Of a DNA stretch of 64,000 nucleotides, positions 14,341 to 26,700 are shown in pieces (the first letter of the stretch is position 1; every line of letters starts with the position of its first letter). Made by a program: the position numbers and the translations under genes. Origin of the DNA: Anas platyrhynchos. Lineage: Eukaryota; Chordata; Aves; Anseriformes; Anatidae. The notes under the pieces are model-generated. The model made no database searches, was not told the origin of the DNA, and saw only the letters and a program-made list of their open reading frames with translations. Where the stretch lies: NCBI RefSeq assembly GCF_047663525.1, contig NC_092588.1, positions 140,298,501 through 140,362,500 on the forward strand, in the 5' to 3' direction.

Positions 14341-15425
14341 TGCCGCCACACGCTCCCCGGCTGCCGGGAAGGGGGAGGCCGGGACCGTGTGGAAATTGGC
14401 GATTTCTTGGCGAACGCCATAAATCGCGGCGCGGAGCGGGTGGGGGCGGGGAGGCGCGCACCGCCACAAAGGGCGGCCGGGCAGAACCGCGCCACACCGC
14501 GCCGTGCCCGGTCCCCTCCACACATTTCTCCTCCGGGGCAGCGCCTTCGAGCCCCATCACCCCTCTCCCCATCGTCCCGGGGCCGATCGCGGGTTGCCGC
14601 CCGCCGCCGGGTGCCGCCCGCCCCGCGGAGGCGCCGCCCGCCCTTGGCGCGGGGCCCGGCGGGCGCTGACCCCTCACCCCTCCCCCTCCCCCCCCGGGCC
14701 GCTCTCCTACCCACAATTCCCCGCGCCGGCCGCGCTCGTGCCGCGCTCGAGCCTCCGGTGCCCGCCCCCTTCCCCCCCCCCCCCTCCCGGTTCTCCTCAG
14801 CGGCCGCCCGGGAGCCGCGGCGCTGAGGGGCGGCGGGGACGGCCGCGCCTCGGGGCCCCGGAGTTTTTTTTTTTTTTTGGGGGGGGCGAACCGTGGCTGA
14901 GGAGGCCCCTGGAGGGGGTGTGTGGGGGTGCGGGGAGTCTCCGCCTGTTGAACATCGCGGGCGCGCTCCCGTTATACCGCACCTCTCGTCAGCGGCTTTC
15001 GGGAAATGAGACGTGACGCTAATCAAATCACGCGGGTGTAAACATTTATGAGTTAAATCCTAATATTATGCAATTATTTAAATCGAGACGCCGTGGCGGT
15101 GCCTCTGTGTGTGCGTGTTTTTTATTTTTTTTTCTTCTTTCCCGTCTCACCCCCCCCCCCCCGGCTGAGGGAAGGAAATGGCGGCGGGGGGACCCCCCTG
15201 AGGTGGGGGGGGGGTGCTGGGGACCGTCCCCGGCGCTTCCTCTCCCCTCTGCCGGCCCACGGGGGTCAGGGAGGAGAACAATGCTGCTGCGCGGCCTTTT
15301 GTGTGTGCAGCACCGTCCCCTGAAGGGAGGAGGCGAGCACTGCAGCGCCCAGGTGCGGCGGTGGCGGCGGCGTCTGTAGTGCTTCCTCCTCTCCTGCTGG
15401 TAGTGCTCACGGCATGCGGGCGGCC

Positions 15426-15446
15426 GGGGCTGGGGCTGGGGCTGGG
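15426..15446 (+). repeat. G-quadruplex motif, GGGGCT tandem
   Basis: Four G runs (4, 4, 4 and 3 G) separated by CT spacers. This is a canonical short-loop G-quadruplex in the CpG-rich island. Confidence 0.75.
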
Positions 15447-16394
15447 ACCGGCGGTGGTGGCGGTGGTGGGGTCAGGGCGGCGAGCAGGAGGCCCTCGGGC
15501 TGCCCCGGAGCCCGGGATAGGCTCGGCGGAGCTGCTGGATGCGGGCCAGCCCGGTCACCCCCCACACACACACCACACCACCACCATCACCCCTCTGCAG
15601 CATAGGGAGCTGCGGGAGGGAGAGTGTGGAGGGTGAGTAACGCCTGGGGGGGGGGATGCTGAGAGAGGGGCTCCGGGGGAAGCAGGGCGGGGAGGTGCTG
15701 CGGGCCCCCAGCCCCATTGTGGGCAGGCCGCTGCCTGCTGCAAGGAGCGGGGAGCTCCCGGCCCTGTGCCCCCCCCTCCACACACACACCCCGAGGCAGC
15801 CGCTCCGGGGGTTTTCCAGGCAGAAAAAGGGTGAACGAGGAGCTGCTGCGGGGCTGGGACTCGCCTGTGACACCGGAGCCGGGCGTGGAGGAGGATCTGC
15901 GCCCGGGTGGATGGATGTAGGCGAGCGGGACGCCTCGCAGGAATGGAGAGGAACAGCTCCGAGCCGCAGGATTTGGAGTAGTCAATGTAGCCCAAGTTGG
16001 GAAGGAACTCGTCTTAATGGTCTGTTTATAAAAGTGAAGATTAATCCGATTCATTTAAACACCGTGAAGTCTGGATTTTTATTTTATTTTTTTTCCAAGT
16101 GATTGCTGTATGTCGGTTTTAAAAAATTGTTTTATAGGAAAAGTGTTTGTGTCTTTTTTTTTTTTTCCTAAAAAATAATTGCAAGTCAAACTGTTTCGGT
16201 GCGCCACTCAGACCTGCAGTTTCTCCTGTGTTAACATAGAGAAGAGCCGACTAACTCCATTTTCAAGAAAATTTCCAACAAGTGCCCTTGATCTTCTAAG
16301 GGGAAAAAAAATGTGTCTTTGCACGTTGTTTCTTGAAGCTTAAATTAAAACGGATAGGGGCTTGTGTTTGATGACGAAAGGATTTCTAGAGAAC

Positions 16395-16417
16395 TTTTTT
16401 TTTTTTTTTTTTTTTTT
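16395..16417. repeat. Poly(T) run, 23 nt
   Basis: Twenty-three T flanked by short inverted copies, AAAGGATTT to the left and AAATCCTTT to the right. Confidence 0.85.
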
Positions 16418-19400
16418 AAGAAAATCCTTTCTAGGAGAACCGTGCTTATTTTTAGTAAGTTATTTCAGAGTTTGTGAGAATTGATTTGCAAAGGTTAGGA
16501 TTGATGTCTAGCTATTTTTTTCTAAACGTATCACCAAAAAAAATTACCATTTTACGTATTCTGTGAGTAACAAGTAAAAGAAGTTAACGGATGATGTTTA
16601 CAGATAGCACCTAGCTGAAAATAATTCTCAAGTGACTTTCCCCCCACGCACACACTTGGGAAGTTGCATGCTTGCAGTCATTGTTTCAGATAATACAGTT
16701 TGGGACTTCTCTTTCACTCTTTGTAAACTTGCAGTCTTTTGTGGGATTCCTCCAAATAAAAGCCCGATTCAGTTCGGATGGTAAAAAGCAGCTATGTTAC
16801 TCGAAAGCCGAAGATACAAGAAATAGTTAATAGGAAAGCACCGCTCTGGTAATATCTCAAGGCATTAACTTTAAAATCGAGGGGAAAAAAAAAAAAAGGA
16901 AAAGATTTTTTTGGTTTGCTTCTCCTGCTTGAGTATTCCGGAGATGCATTTACTCTTACTTGCTGCCTGGCAATTTTCAAAAGGTAATTGCAAATTTCGA
17001 AAGCGTCCTTCAAAAAGACATTTAATGCTGTTGTATTTCCTGAAACAATATATTACTACTGGAAAACTATTTTATTGAAAAGGAAGATTAAAAAAAACAG
17101 GGAGAGACCGTTTGTTGCCGTTATTCATTGCTCTTTATTTTGTTTTTGTGTGGAATGCGTTGACGTGTTTCGTATATTAGATATATATTTTTTTTTTCAC
17201 AAAGGAGCATTGTTGTTACTTTTAATTGGGAAGTACCACGATATAAAAATTACCCACATTCCCGACTCTGAACTACCATAGTAAGATTGACAAAAAGTGA
17301 TCCGAGGCTTGCGCGCTTAATTCGCCAGGAATGTTAAGCTTCCCAGATACACCCTATGTGGTCAAGTTAGACTTTCGCTCTTCGAGAGTTTTTAATGGTC
17401 AAAATGGTAGAAGAAACGTATGTATGTATATATGTGGGGAATTGAAATTAGATGGTAACTAGCAGTGGGAACAGAGCTCACTGATCGAAAGACTTTTTTT
17501 TTTTTTTTTATTGCATTTGGCAACCTCTTTCTTTCAGAGACACAATACAATTAATTAACATATTCTGGGGCGTGTTTTTGAGATTGGGAAGTGGTGGCCC
17601 CTTGTTGAGAAGAAAACACTTTAAATAAAAAAGTAACATTGTTGTGTCCAAATGGTACTGGGAAAAGCAGAGTAGGATTGCTTATACAGCCCACGGATGC
17701 GGTTGATTTACTCCAATTTGCTTTAGCATATAACAAACCAGCTTTTCCTTTCCCACGCCTATATTAGTTATATGTGTTTTGTTTATACAAATCCATCTAA
17801 AATAGGTCTGTCTTTAAGGTATTTGATGGGAAATTCAGCATGTCGTTTCTCGTATTTATTGTGTAGTACAGATACGATTCCTGAATTGAAATCAAATAAA
17901 TGTGACCTGTGACACGATACAGTATCACACTGCTGATCATAACACAACGAACACGAAAAAAGGCTATTAATTTATATGGAATGTTAATTTAGCAAATCCT
18001 ACACGGAGGTACGCCTATGCAAGAAAAGTAATCTGAGGCTTGGTTTTGGTATGATGCGACGTAAATGTATTTAATAAAAATCCAATGAATTAATACATAC
18101 CTCATAAAATCCAAACTTTGAAATGAATTATTCTTTAAAGAAGAGCCTTATGTTATGTTGAAGGCGGATATAATCTAAATTCCAGAGTTTACTAACCCAG
18201 CTTTTCAGGGCTTAATAAAACATTAATATTCAATATGGTTTGCTAGAAGTTTATTTCAGGTTCTTTTGTATCATACTGTAATTATCATTACTTTGACTTG
18301 ACTCACATAAAAATGTGGTTAACATTTAAATGCCTTTTTAATGTAGAGAATTATAAATTAACTGTCACATTTAAATCTTTTAACTTCTATCACTTAGGGA
18401 ATGTTAAGTCTTTTAAAAGGAAATAATCACTGTGCTTAAAGATATCCCGTGCTAGGATCCCTTATTTAGAATTTTGGTTTGAGATTGTTCATTCAAAGAA
18501 AATCCCTTGTTTCATGTTTACTGTAAACCTCAGTCTGAAATTAACATTTAAATGCCAACATTAGTAACAGAAGCAGTACTTGAAAACCACCAATTTTATC
18601 CATTGCTGCTAGTTAAGTGGAATTTACCAAAGTCTCCAAAGGTGATAATACAATTAAAAACAAGAAAATGAATACAATAGTTGGTGAAATTACTTCCCCC
18701 TTTCTTTGCACTCTAAGGAATTACAAAATTTGTAATTATGTTCGCACAAAAGAAAAGAGCACAACATATGAAGAGGCATGGTGTCCAGGAGATGCACTGA
18801 CGTGACCTTTGATGCTACTACCTGTACTTGCATAGCGTGTAAATATATAACACGCAAACTCCCAGTGAAGAAGTGACTGCGTCTTAAATGTTAAAAACAT
18901 TTTAATTATTCAGTAAATTGCACTTGGATAAGTATTAAATACAGATTTGGCCATTATATTAAAGAATAGAAGGGAAAAGAAAACTTTACTTAGTATAATT
19001 TAAGAGTAAGCCTGGAAAGATGCATTAACATTTTTAATATGGGTTCTGTAGACGTGCTATATCCTTCAAAATTGAACATGGATAGAAATAATTTGTTAGA
19101 TCCAAGGCGGACTGTCATTTAAAACACACTACGTGCAAAGGTCAACACACAAGAGTCGCATTCTATTTTGTGTAAAGTGACCATTTTGCTACTGCCTTCC
19201 CGGGAATGAAGCAAATGCCCACGATTAGAACGTATTTCAGTGAAGACTGTTAATGATTTAAACCCAGAGAAACAAAAGGCAGACCAACATCAATCTATTT
19301 TAAATAGATAAACAGGAGATACATTATTCTACATATTGAGAATTGCTCGGTTACTGCAATTTGCCCAGCCTCAGTTGCATGTTTAGCTGTGCAGCATGTA

Positions 19401-19472
19401 TCCTTTCGCTCATAGGTAAAGATCAAAGCTTTCTCAACAAAGACCCAAACTGAAAAAGAAGTAAAAATGGCT

Positions 19473-19522
19473 GTGAGAAAATTGCTTTAAAGAACTTGCT
19501 GTAAAGAAGCAAGTTTTCTCAC
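19473..19522. other. 50-nt imperfect hairpin
   Basis: GTGAGAAAATTGCTT (19473-19487) pairs with AAGCAAGTTTTCTCAC (19507-19522) in a 15-bp stem with one bulged G and a 19-nt loop. It is too short for a standard pre-miRNA unless extended by weak pairing. The biological role is unknown. Confidence 0.6.
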
Positions 19523-22008
19523 TCTGCAATTCCAACTCCAATGTCAGTGCATGTTTTCTAATATAGCATGCTTTTTTTGTAAAATCTGTGCTTTTCGCTG
19601 TTGTTGTTATTCCTGGAAGACTCCTCTGATGATTATACCCAACTGATAATGTGGTTTTGTAAATGAAAGACTTTTTCTTGTTCAGTGCTTTGTTTTATTC
19701 ACCAAACTTACAGTGATTTTGCACATTACAGATAAAAAATAGTGGAATTTAAAGCAAGTATTTCAATCTTAGCATTATTGGTGGAACTGATCAGTTGGTA
19801 GTAAAAATTTAAGGTGAATACCTCTTTATTTTTGCTAATGAAGCTAAAGTGCTATGCAGTAAAGTATGTTAATATTTTCTTCAGGAATCCCTTAAACTCT
19901 TTAAAACTATTTGCATTTGGACAGTGTAATTTTCACTCACTCATGCATTCATCCTACTTGGAAAAGTTATCTAAAAATATGAATTCATATAATCTTGTTG
20001 CATGTTTTTTATAATCAAACTTGTTTTGCTCCTAGGTTTTGTAGATTTCTTTTAAGACAATTGGATTTTCTCCTTGCATTTAGATTAACAATGAAATTAT
20101 TCATTCTTACTCACTGAATTATATTCCTCTCTAATTATTTTAATCTCTTATATATCACTATAAGAAGGACAGGCTTCTTTTTTTCAAAAAGAAAATTGGC
20201 CTTCTGTGTCATGTCAATGCTTATTAAATACTACAATCATAAGAACATATATGCTACAAGATTTTATGTTCTGATTCCATAGCTGTTACAGGCTTAGCGT
20301 TTGCAGTATTTATTTAGTGGTAATGCAGTTCTTTTCCTATTTTGCATTTCAAAGGTCTCCTCTAAATGATTGTTTTACAGAACTATCAAGAGGTTATCTA
20401 AATTTTTCCATCAAATATTACACAGTACCATAAGGTGGTAGTCATGGAGTTTCTTTCAGTCCATGCACATTCTTTGTATTGAAATAATTAAACATAAATC
20501 CATAAAAAAATACAAAAAAAATGTTTTATTAAATAATTGAATGTATTAGGCTTGACTGAATTTTGACCAAAGCAAAATTTCAGGATCTTCACTACTGAGC
20601 TGGTGTTACATGGTGTGAGATTAGAGTATTTTTATTTGAAAACCACACAGTAGGTTTATCATGAATATGTTCTTGTTGCCTCGGTGCGGCTTTAATCAAG
20701 TTGTTGCGAAGTGATTAATTTTTTCCTTGGTGATGTTTCTTTATAAAACTTAAAATTGAGATTCAGAATTGCTAACATGAAGAAAAAAAAAAAAAGACCT
20801 GGGAATCGTACTAGTTGCTTTTCAAAGAAGATATTGCAGGAAGACCTTCTCAATGAATTAAAAAAAAAAAAAAGCTGTGAAAAAAAAAAAATTACAATTG
20901 TTTGTTATAATACATGCTTACTATATGTATAAATTTATCCAACAAATTAAAATATACTTAATATATTTTCATTTTAAAAGGATATTTATTTTAATTTACC
21001 TGTCAGGGAAATAAAGGACAGATTTGCTGCTGTACCATGATTTTTTTTTTTTTCTTGTCAGGGTTAACAGAATCATTGAGAATGCTTTTTAAATTAGATG
21101 TCATTTTCTTGACAAGAATGAAGAAGGGCTGGGACACTGTATCTATCAGCTCCAAATAATTTGCGTTTTTTAAAACACTAGGATATTGCTTTATTTCCTT
21201 ACAAAGTAATTACTTGCACCTGCAATTTTCAGGGTATTCTTAACAAGCTTTAAAAGTAATAAAAATAGTGTTGTAAGTATGTTTTGTCACATAAGTAGTT
21301 TATGTTCAAATTTGTATTCTTCACTGTTGAGATAGAACATTCTAGTGTGGGGTAGGGTTGTTTTGAGAGCAGTATCTGAATTATTTTATATAAACTGAAA
21401 CATACTAAGTTCCAATCCACCCCTATTTTTATTTTTTTTTTACATGTGCCTTAAAAATTTCTAAACTGCCAGAGATATTAGAAAAACACATTTACAGAGA
21501 AATGTGTAGAATGTGTCTGAAATGGCTGTTATTCACGTATTTGGTTGGGCCCTTCATATAGGAAGCTACCTCCCTCATTCCTTTTTCCCTTGCCCTCCAT
21601 TCTTCTCCTAGCTATATAATTTCACTCAAAACTTTCAAGAAGAGAAAAGAGCTTGACCTAAGATACCCTGCATACAAACTTGCAGACTAAGATGTCTCTA
21701 GAGGGTAGAGTTGTGCACATCCCACCTCTCCCTTACGCATAGTTTTTCTTCGTACTCCTGTACGCAAGTGCAGATGTTTTATTAGTTAACACTGTAGAAA
21801 ATACAACTAGCCCTGCGTGTATATACAGAGGTCTAGGTAGCCACACGTCCAGGAACGTACATAATTCAGCAGTGATTTGCACAGATACTGCGTTAACTAT
21901 GTCGGCCTTGCAAAATCACCACCACAAATGTACAGACCACGTGCAAATGCTGCTCGTCTGCCTTTTAGCATGGTAAGATAAATCACTTGCATCTTCCTCG
22001 CCCAACAC

Positions 22009-22047
22009 TAAATAAATAAATAAAACAAATAAATAAATAAATAAAAT
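22009..22047. repeat. AAAT tetranucleotide microsatellite
   Basis: Repeated TAAA units with one AAAACAAAT interruption. Ordinary simple repeat. Confidence 0.85.
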
Positions 22048-22682
22048 ACTGGCCCCGGGGCAAGCGAGTGAGCAGAATTTTGCAAGGCTGCATTTCATTT
22101 CTCCGTGCCCCTACCAATCGCCACAATTAGTTCCTTCTGCTATAGGCGTACCTGCTCACAATGGCGAATTGAAATGAGAGATTGGCTTGAGATTTTCCTC
22201 CCTGCTGACCACCTCGGCTCTGCCAGGTTTAATTTTTGTTTTCTTTAATTAAAAGAGACAACAGAATTAGAATTATTTTAGGTAAACGGAATGAATAACC
22301 AACCCACCCACCCCAAAACACACCCGAAATCCCCCCCCGCGTGGGAGCAGGGCTGGGAGCTGGTGGCTTTTGTGTGTGCCTGCGGCCTCCCCGCTCGCCC
22401 CCTGCCCTAACCCCTCGCTGTCGCTGCCGGGGTGGCCACGCGTGGCTGCACCCACGCAGGCTGATTTTGGGAGCAGGAAGGTGCAATTAGCACCGCAGGA
22501 TTTAGTTATCGGGCTGTCGGAGGGGAAGGGAGCGGAGCGGCACCGGCTGAGGCGAGGGAGGGCAGAGGAGGAGGAGGGGGAGCGGGGCAGCGGCGAGGCC
22601 CGCCGAGGGGACATAAACAGGACAATAAAAGTTGGCAGCGGGGAGGCGTGAGCCACGTCGGGGGGAAAATAAACAAGATAGT

Positions 22683-22725
22683 AAAAAAAGAAGAAAAAAA
22701 AAAAGAAAAAAAAAAAAAGAAAAAA
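22683..22725. repeat. 43-nt A-rich purine tract
   Basis: Uninterrupted A with scattered G inside the MLLT10 CpG island. It is simple sequence, with no element attached. Confidence 0.85.
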
Positions 22726-22992
22726 ACACAACCACGATTTCTGCCGGCTGCGGCGGAGGAGAGGAGAGGGGAGGGCGGGAATGGGGGCGAGTCCTCCAGT
22801 CCTCCTGAAGGGGGCATGAGCAGAGTGACATCGCGGGTGGGAGCGGGGCGCATGTCTGCCACCTCCCCCAGCCCACACGGCGGGGAGGGGGGCAGCAACA
22901 GGCCCGGGCTCGGCAGGGCAGGGCGGGCGGCTCCGCGCGGGCCGTCCCGAGCCGCGCCGAGGGCTTGCGGGGCCCGGCCCGGCGCCGCCGCC

Positions 22993-23034
22993 ATGGCTCG
23001 CCCGGGGGGGGACGCCGAGTGGCAGCACGCCGAG
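22993..23034 (+). CDS. MLLT10: Candidate MLLT10 exon 1 coding segment (alternative N-terminus)
   Basis: An ATG at 22993 lies in the optimal context GCCGCCGCCATGG. Fourteen codons (MARPGGDAEWQHAE) lead to GAG|GTGGGT, a good splice donor at 23035. The donor is in phase 0, and the next exon begins at 23569 exactly with the canonical ATG, also phase 0. Splicing would therefore give an in-frame 14-residue extension before MVSSEP. The canonical AF10 protein, as I know it, starts at MVSS, so this segment may simply be 5' UTR. Motif, donor and phase are seen directly; translation is inference. Confidence 0.35.
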
Positions 23035-23568
23035 GTGGGTGGACTGAGCCGAGCCGAGCCGGGGCGGGCGGGGAGGGCTGTGGGGGACACGGGCGGGCCG
23101 TGCTGTGCCGGGCCGGGCCATCAGGTGGCCGGGCGGGCCCCGCCGTGTGCGCGGCGCTCAGCGGGGAGGAGCGGGGGGGGGGTGGGGAGCGCGGCCGTGC
23201 TGCGGGCGGCCCCGCAGCCATCGCTCGGCCGGGAGGAGGCCCCGCAGGCCCGGGCCTTCCCCGCAGGGCTCCGCACTGCGCCTGCGCCGCGGCCCTGCCC
23301 GCCCGCCCGCTCCGCTGCGCGCCGCCGCCGCCGCCTCAGGGCTGCCCCTCGCCGCCCGCCCGCCTGACGCAGCCCGGCCGGGGGCGAGCGGAGGCCGTGA
23401 GGCGGCGGGCATGGGCCCCGCGCGCCCGCCGGGGAGGCGGCGGCGGCGGTTGAGCGGCTGAGGGGGGTTTGTTTGTTTGGTTTTTATTATTATTTTTTTT
23501 TTTTTTTGAGGGTTTGGGGGCGAAGCGCGTGTGCGGGGGGGGCTGACGGCGCTGTGTTGGCCCCGCAG

Positions 23569-23737
23569 ATGGTGTCCAGCGAGCCCCTGCTGCTGCCCGT
23601 GTCGCTGGAGGGCGAGTTCTCCAGTAGCATGAAGGAGATGATCGGCGGGTGCTGCGTGTGCTCCGACGAGAGGGGCTGGGCCGAGAACCCGCTCGTCTAC
23701 TGCGACGGGCACGGCTGCAATGTCGCAGTGCATCAAG
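23569..23737 (+). CDS. MLLT10: MLLT10 (AF10) first certain coding exon, residues 1-56
   Basis: MLLT10/AF10 is a nuclear chromatin protein and a leukaemia fusion partner that recruits the H3K79 methyltransferase DOT1L through a region encoded downstream of this window. This exon starts at the canonical ATG, directly after the acceptor CCCCGCAG, with a CTGAC branch-like motif at about 23543. It ends in phase 1 at CATCAAG|GTGAGT. It encodes MVSSEPLLLPVSL and then the first half of the N-terminal PHD finger: Cys28/29, Cys31, Cys45, Cys50 and His55 are visible in CCVCSDERGWAENP and YCDGHGCNVAVHQ. The PHD part matches human closely. The first about 20 residues look different from human, with extra Leu/Pro. 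Confidence 0.97.
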
Positions 23738-26700
23738 GTGAGTGCGCGGGGCGGCTGCCCCCAGCCCCGCTCCTTCCTCAGGCTCCCAGCCCGCTCCCCT
23801 TGGGCCTAGTTCCCCCCCATCCCTCCCTTTCCCCTTCTTTCGCCCCCCTTTACGCCCCCCAGGTCCCTCTTGTCACCCACGGAGCCCGTTTGGCCCCCTC
23901 CAGGGCCGCGTGCTCCCTGGGCTAACCCAGGCTGTCATCCTGTGGCCCTCCAGCCTGCCTGGCTTTTCCCCCATGGGAGACGTCCTACACCATGACTTCC
24001 TGTGTTATGACTACTAGAAAGGAAGAGCAGGCCTTCCATTTTTCCCCCTCTTCCTCCTCTTTTACCTCTTCTGTGTTTATTGTGCTTCCTCCTGTGCACC
24101 CTGTTAACAACCCCAGCTACGGCAGTCCAAAGACTTCAGGAAACTCTTTTCCTTTTTCACATGACTTCTTGCTAATCTCCGTTCTGGCAGCTCTTGCTGT
24201 ATTTCTTTCTTCCTGCGCTCAGTTCCTGCCCTCCCTGCCTTTTCCAAGTTGAAAAAAAACTACTCAAGGGGCAGCCGATAGGTGAGGAGGGTGTAGGGCC
24301 GGGAGGCAGCAGCGTGTAGAGAGGACTTAGCTGTCATGTGCTCGCTTCCCCTGCCTGCCTTTCCTTGAATGTCATTTGGCTGCTGGTGCCTGGCAGATGA
24401 GGAGACTTCCTGTTGTGGTTCTGCAGGAGGAGGGTGCCGCTCCGAAAGGGCTGATGCAGGATTTGTTTGGATTAGTAGAGCCTGGTTGGTTGGTTTCCAG
24501 CTCAGCTCAAGAGCTGGCATGTTCCCTGTATGTGTGATTGTTTTGTTTCTGTCAGTGGGTTGACCCTTCTTTAGAGAACAGAGGGAGGGACTGGATTCTG
24601 CTGCTTACATTGTGAGAAAGGAAGTTGTGATGACTTTTGCTTTATGCGTAGCAGAAACAAGGAATAAAATGGTAGCTTCTCTGTATCAACTCCCAAGCAG
24701 TCATTTGAACTCCGTGGTTGGTTCTTAGACTCCTAGATGGAGGAAAGGTAAAATCCAAAATCCAGTTTATTAGTCTGAATGGCTAGTGCATGTGAAAATC
24801 CTATTGATGTATCTCTCATACTTGGTCTTACAATGTAAGTTTTGGTGAACATGACGTGGCAGATGGTTTTTACACATATATGCTCGTTTGTAGACCAAGA
24901 AGTACTAATAATTTAAGGAAATGTGCAGAAGAATTCAGTTATTGGTGATGCTGGAGTTAAGGCAGAGAGGAGTTGAGAGGATCTGTGAAATTAGCCTGGT
25001 TTTGAATTACTATGGTATTGTCTTAAGGGCAGAATAAATTTAACCAGAAAGTTAACTCTGCTTTTGTAGAACCCTAGGATCATGGAAAAGAACACTAAAC
25101 CATGAACACTTCTAGAAGTCATACCTGAGCCACCTGTTATTTTTATATTATTCTCGGCATCTTCCTTTGCATCTAGAGCCTCGCTAATTGTTTCAGTGAA
25201 CAAATTTAATGATAGCAGTTGGGTGATTGCTTACTCGTGGACCTGAAATAGGGGTAGCACAAAAAGTCTGTTTTGGGAAGTATTCCTTATATAGGGAGGG
25301 AATTAAACAAGCTGGATACAAGAATATTGCACTTCTGTAAGTTCAGGTCCAAATCTGAATTTGAATATGGAAGTGTGCAAAGTACTGCTTCTAAATCCAG
25401 ATGCTGTTGTAGAGGCCTTAAGAGAAGGAAAACTGTATGTTTTGTCTTACTGTGTCGGTAATGTTTTACATCTTGAATTTGACGTGTCACTGAAGATGTT
25501 AGAAGGAACTCGTTCATTCTAAATTTTCTTGATGTAGCCTTCTGTATTCAAAGTAGTTACTGTCAAGATTAAAGCTGGTAGTCCTCCTTTGAAATTCAGG
25601 CGTAAGTATTCTCCACAAGACTTTCGGATCTGATTTTTCTTTTTATTTATTATTTTCAGTTAGTTCAGAGGAACAGCTTTTTCCAGCATTAAGTCATTGG
25701 CAAGTTGTGGAGTACAACGTTCCTTAATGTGTTTAAAGAAGCTTTGCGTAGTAGTACAAGTATTAAACCAAAGGAAGACACGGAACTCAGTAAATGATAT
25801 CAGAGCACAAACCTTTGGTGGGTGTTTTTTTAGGCTCTAGGTAGTCTCTGTTCCATTTGCAGATAAAAAGAGTACCTCAGCCTTGGTCTTTGCCCAACTT
25901 GTGTTGCCTTTGGATCTGATTGCCAGCTCTGTCTCTGAGTCGCATTCTGAAATTAGTTTCTTATTCTGCCCTGTCTTCTGGTAATTTAAATGTGTGATTG
26001 CACATTTAAAGTCTCCCACTTAATTTCTAGAGGAATTCAGAATTCCCCCTTTCCCATCTGTTGCTAATAGAAATGCAACTAAAACAAGATGTTTTCTCTC
26101 ATGTTAAAGAACTTTATTGTACAGTGGAAAGGGGTTATCAAGATGGTTTGGTCTGTCAGTACTTGGATAACGTATTTGAAAATCTGACAACTGCTCTTAA
26201 TATGACTACATGTATGCATATAATAGGAAATAATTTAATTGATGTTGCCTTGTAGAAGGAAAGGTGCATTGGCCAGATGTTTAATATACTTCTACTGCAT
26301 TGCTTGTTCTTCCTTTCTTTTCTTTTTTTGGTATAGGCTGGCACAAAACCGACAATATTTTGGGGATCTACTAGAAGATACTAATATAGCCTCAGATTTT
26401 CTCCGAACTATTAACTTACTAGATCTGTTCTTTTTTTAGTTACACATCTTAACCAATTTTTTCATTAAAATAAATAAAACATGTTCATAGGTAATTGAGA
26501 TACTAAAAACATTATGACAGATTCAGGATAATTTTTGAGGAAAATTTCTGGCTTTGTTAATTGTTATTAGTCATTAAACCCATGAGGGTATAAGAAGACA
26601 AGTGCTATGAGCAAATCTAAAAGTTTTTTACTCCATCAGCCGTTCTTAAAGTTTCAAATTGTGTTTCAAAGATAAACAGTATTGCCAAGTTGATAAACTC

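Larger units (their letters stand above)
13000..15900. promoter_or_regulatory. CpG-rich island, probable distal SKIDA1 promoter
   Basis: Very GC-rich DNA with abundant CpG, densest at 13.9-15.9 kb, interrupted by an A run at 13844-13868 and a T run at about 14864-14878. Its spacing from the SKIDA1 CDS (about 7-8 kb) and from MLLT10 exon 1 (about 8 kb) matches the human layout as I recall it, where SKIDA1 transcription starts several kb upstream of the coding exon. The open frames across it on both strands are typical GC-island artefacts with no domains. A promoter in either or both directions is possible. Confidence 0.5.
15900..22250. other. AT-rich intergenic DNA between SKIDA1 and MLLT10 promoters
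   Basis: No coding exon, RNA gene or mobile element is recognised. The sequence is AT-rich and mostly unique, with a T run at 16395-16417, a hairpin at 19473-19522, short A runs near 20.8 kb and an AAAT microsatellite at 22009-22047. Long stretches without simple repeats (for example 17.8-19.5 kb) may be regulatory. Confidence 0.55.
22300..23760 (+). promoter_or_regulatory. MLLT10: CpG island and promoter of MLLT10
   Basis: GC- and CpG-rich sequence, densest at about 22.75-23.45 kb, directly upstream of and covering the first certain MLLT10 coding exon. No TATA box is evident, which suits a broad CpG-island promoter of a widely expressed gene. A 43-nt purine tract at 22683-22725 interrupts it. 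The transcription start is not determinable here but should lie upstream of the donor at 23035. Confidence 0.7.

Noticed and set aside
13000-15026. Several 150-355 codon frames on both strands across the CpG island
   Set aside because: High GC removes stop codons by chance. The frames are low-complexity, run through the 11-bp array and poly(A) run, and resemble no protein.
16377-16437. Short inverted copies AAAGGATTT/AAATCCTTT around a poly(T) run
   Set aside because: Only 9 bp with a long T-rich spacer; easily due to chance.
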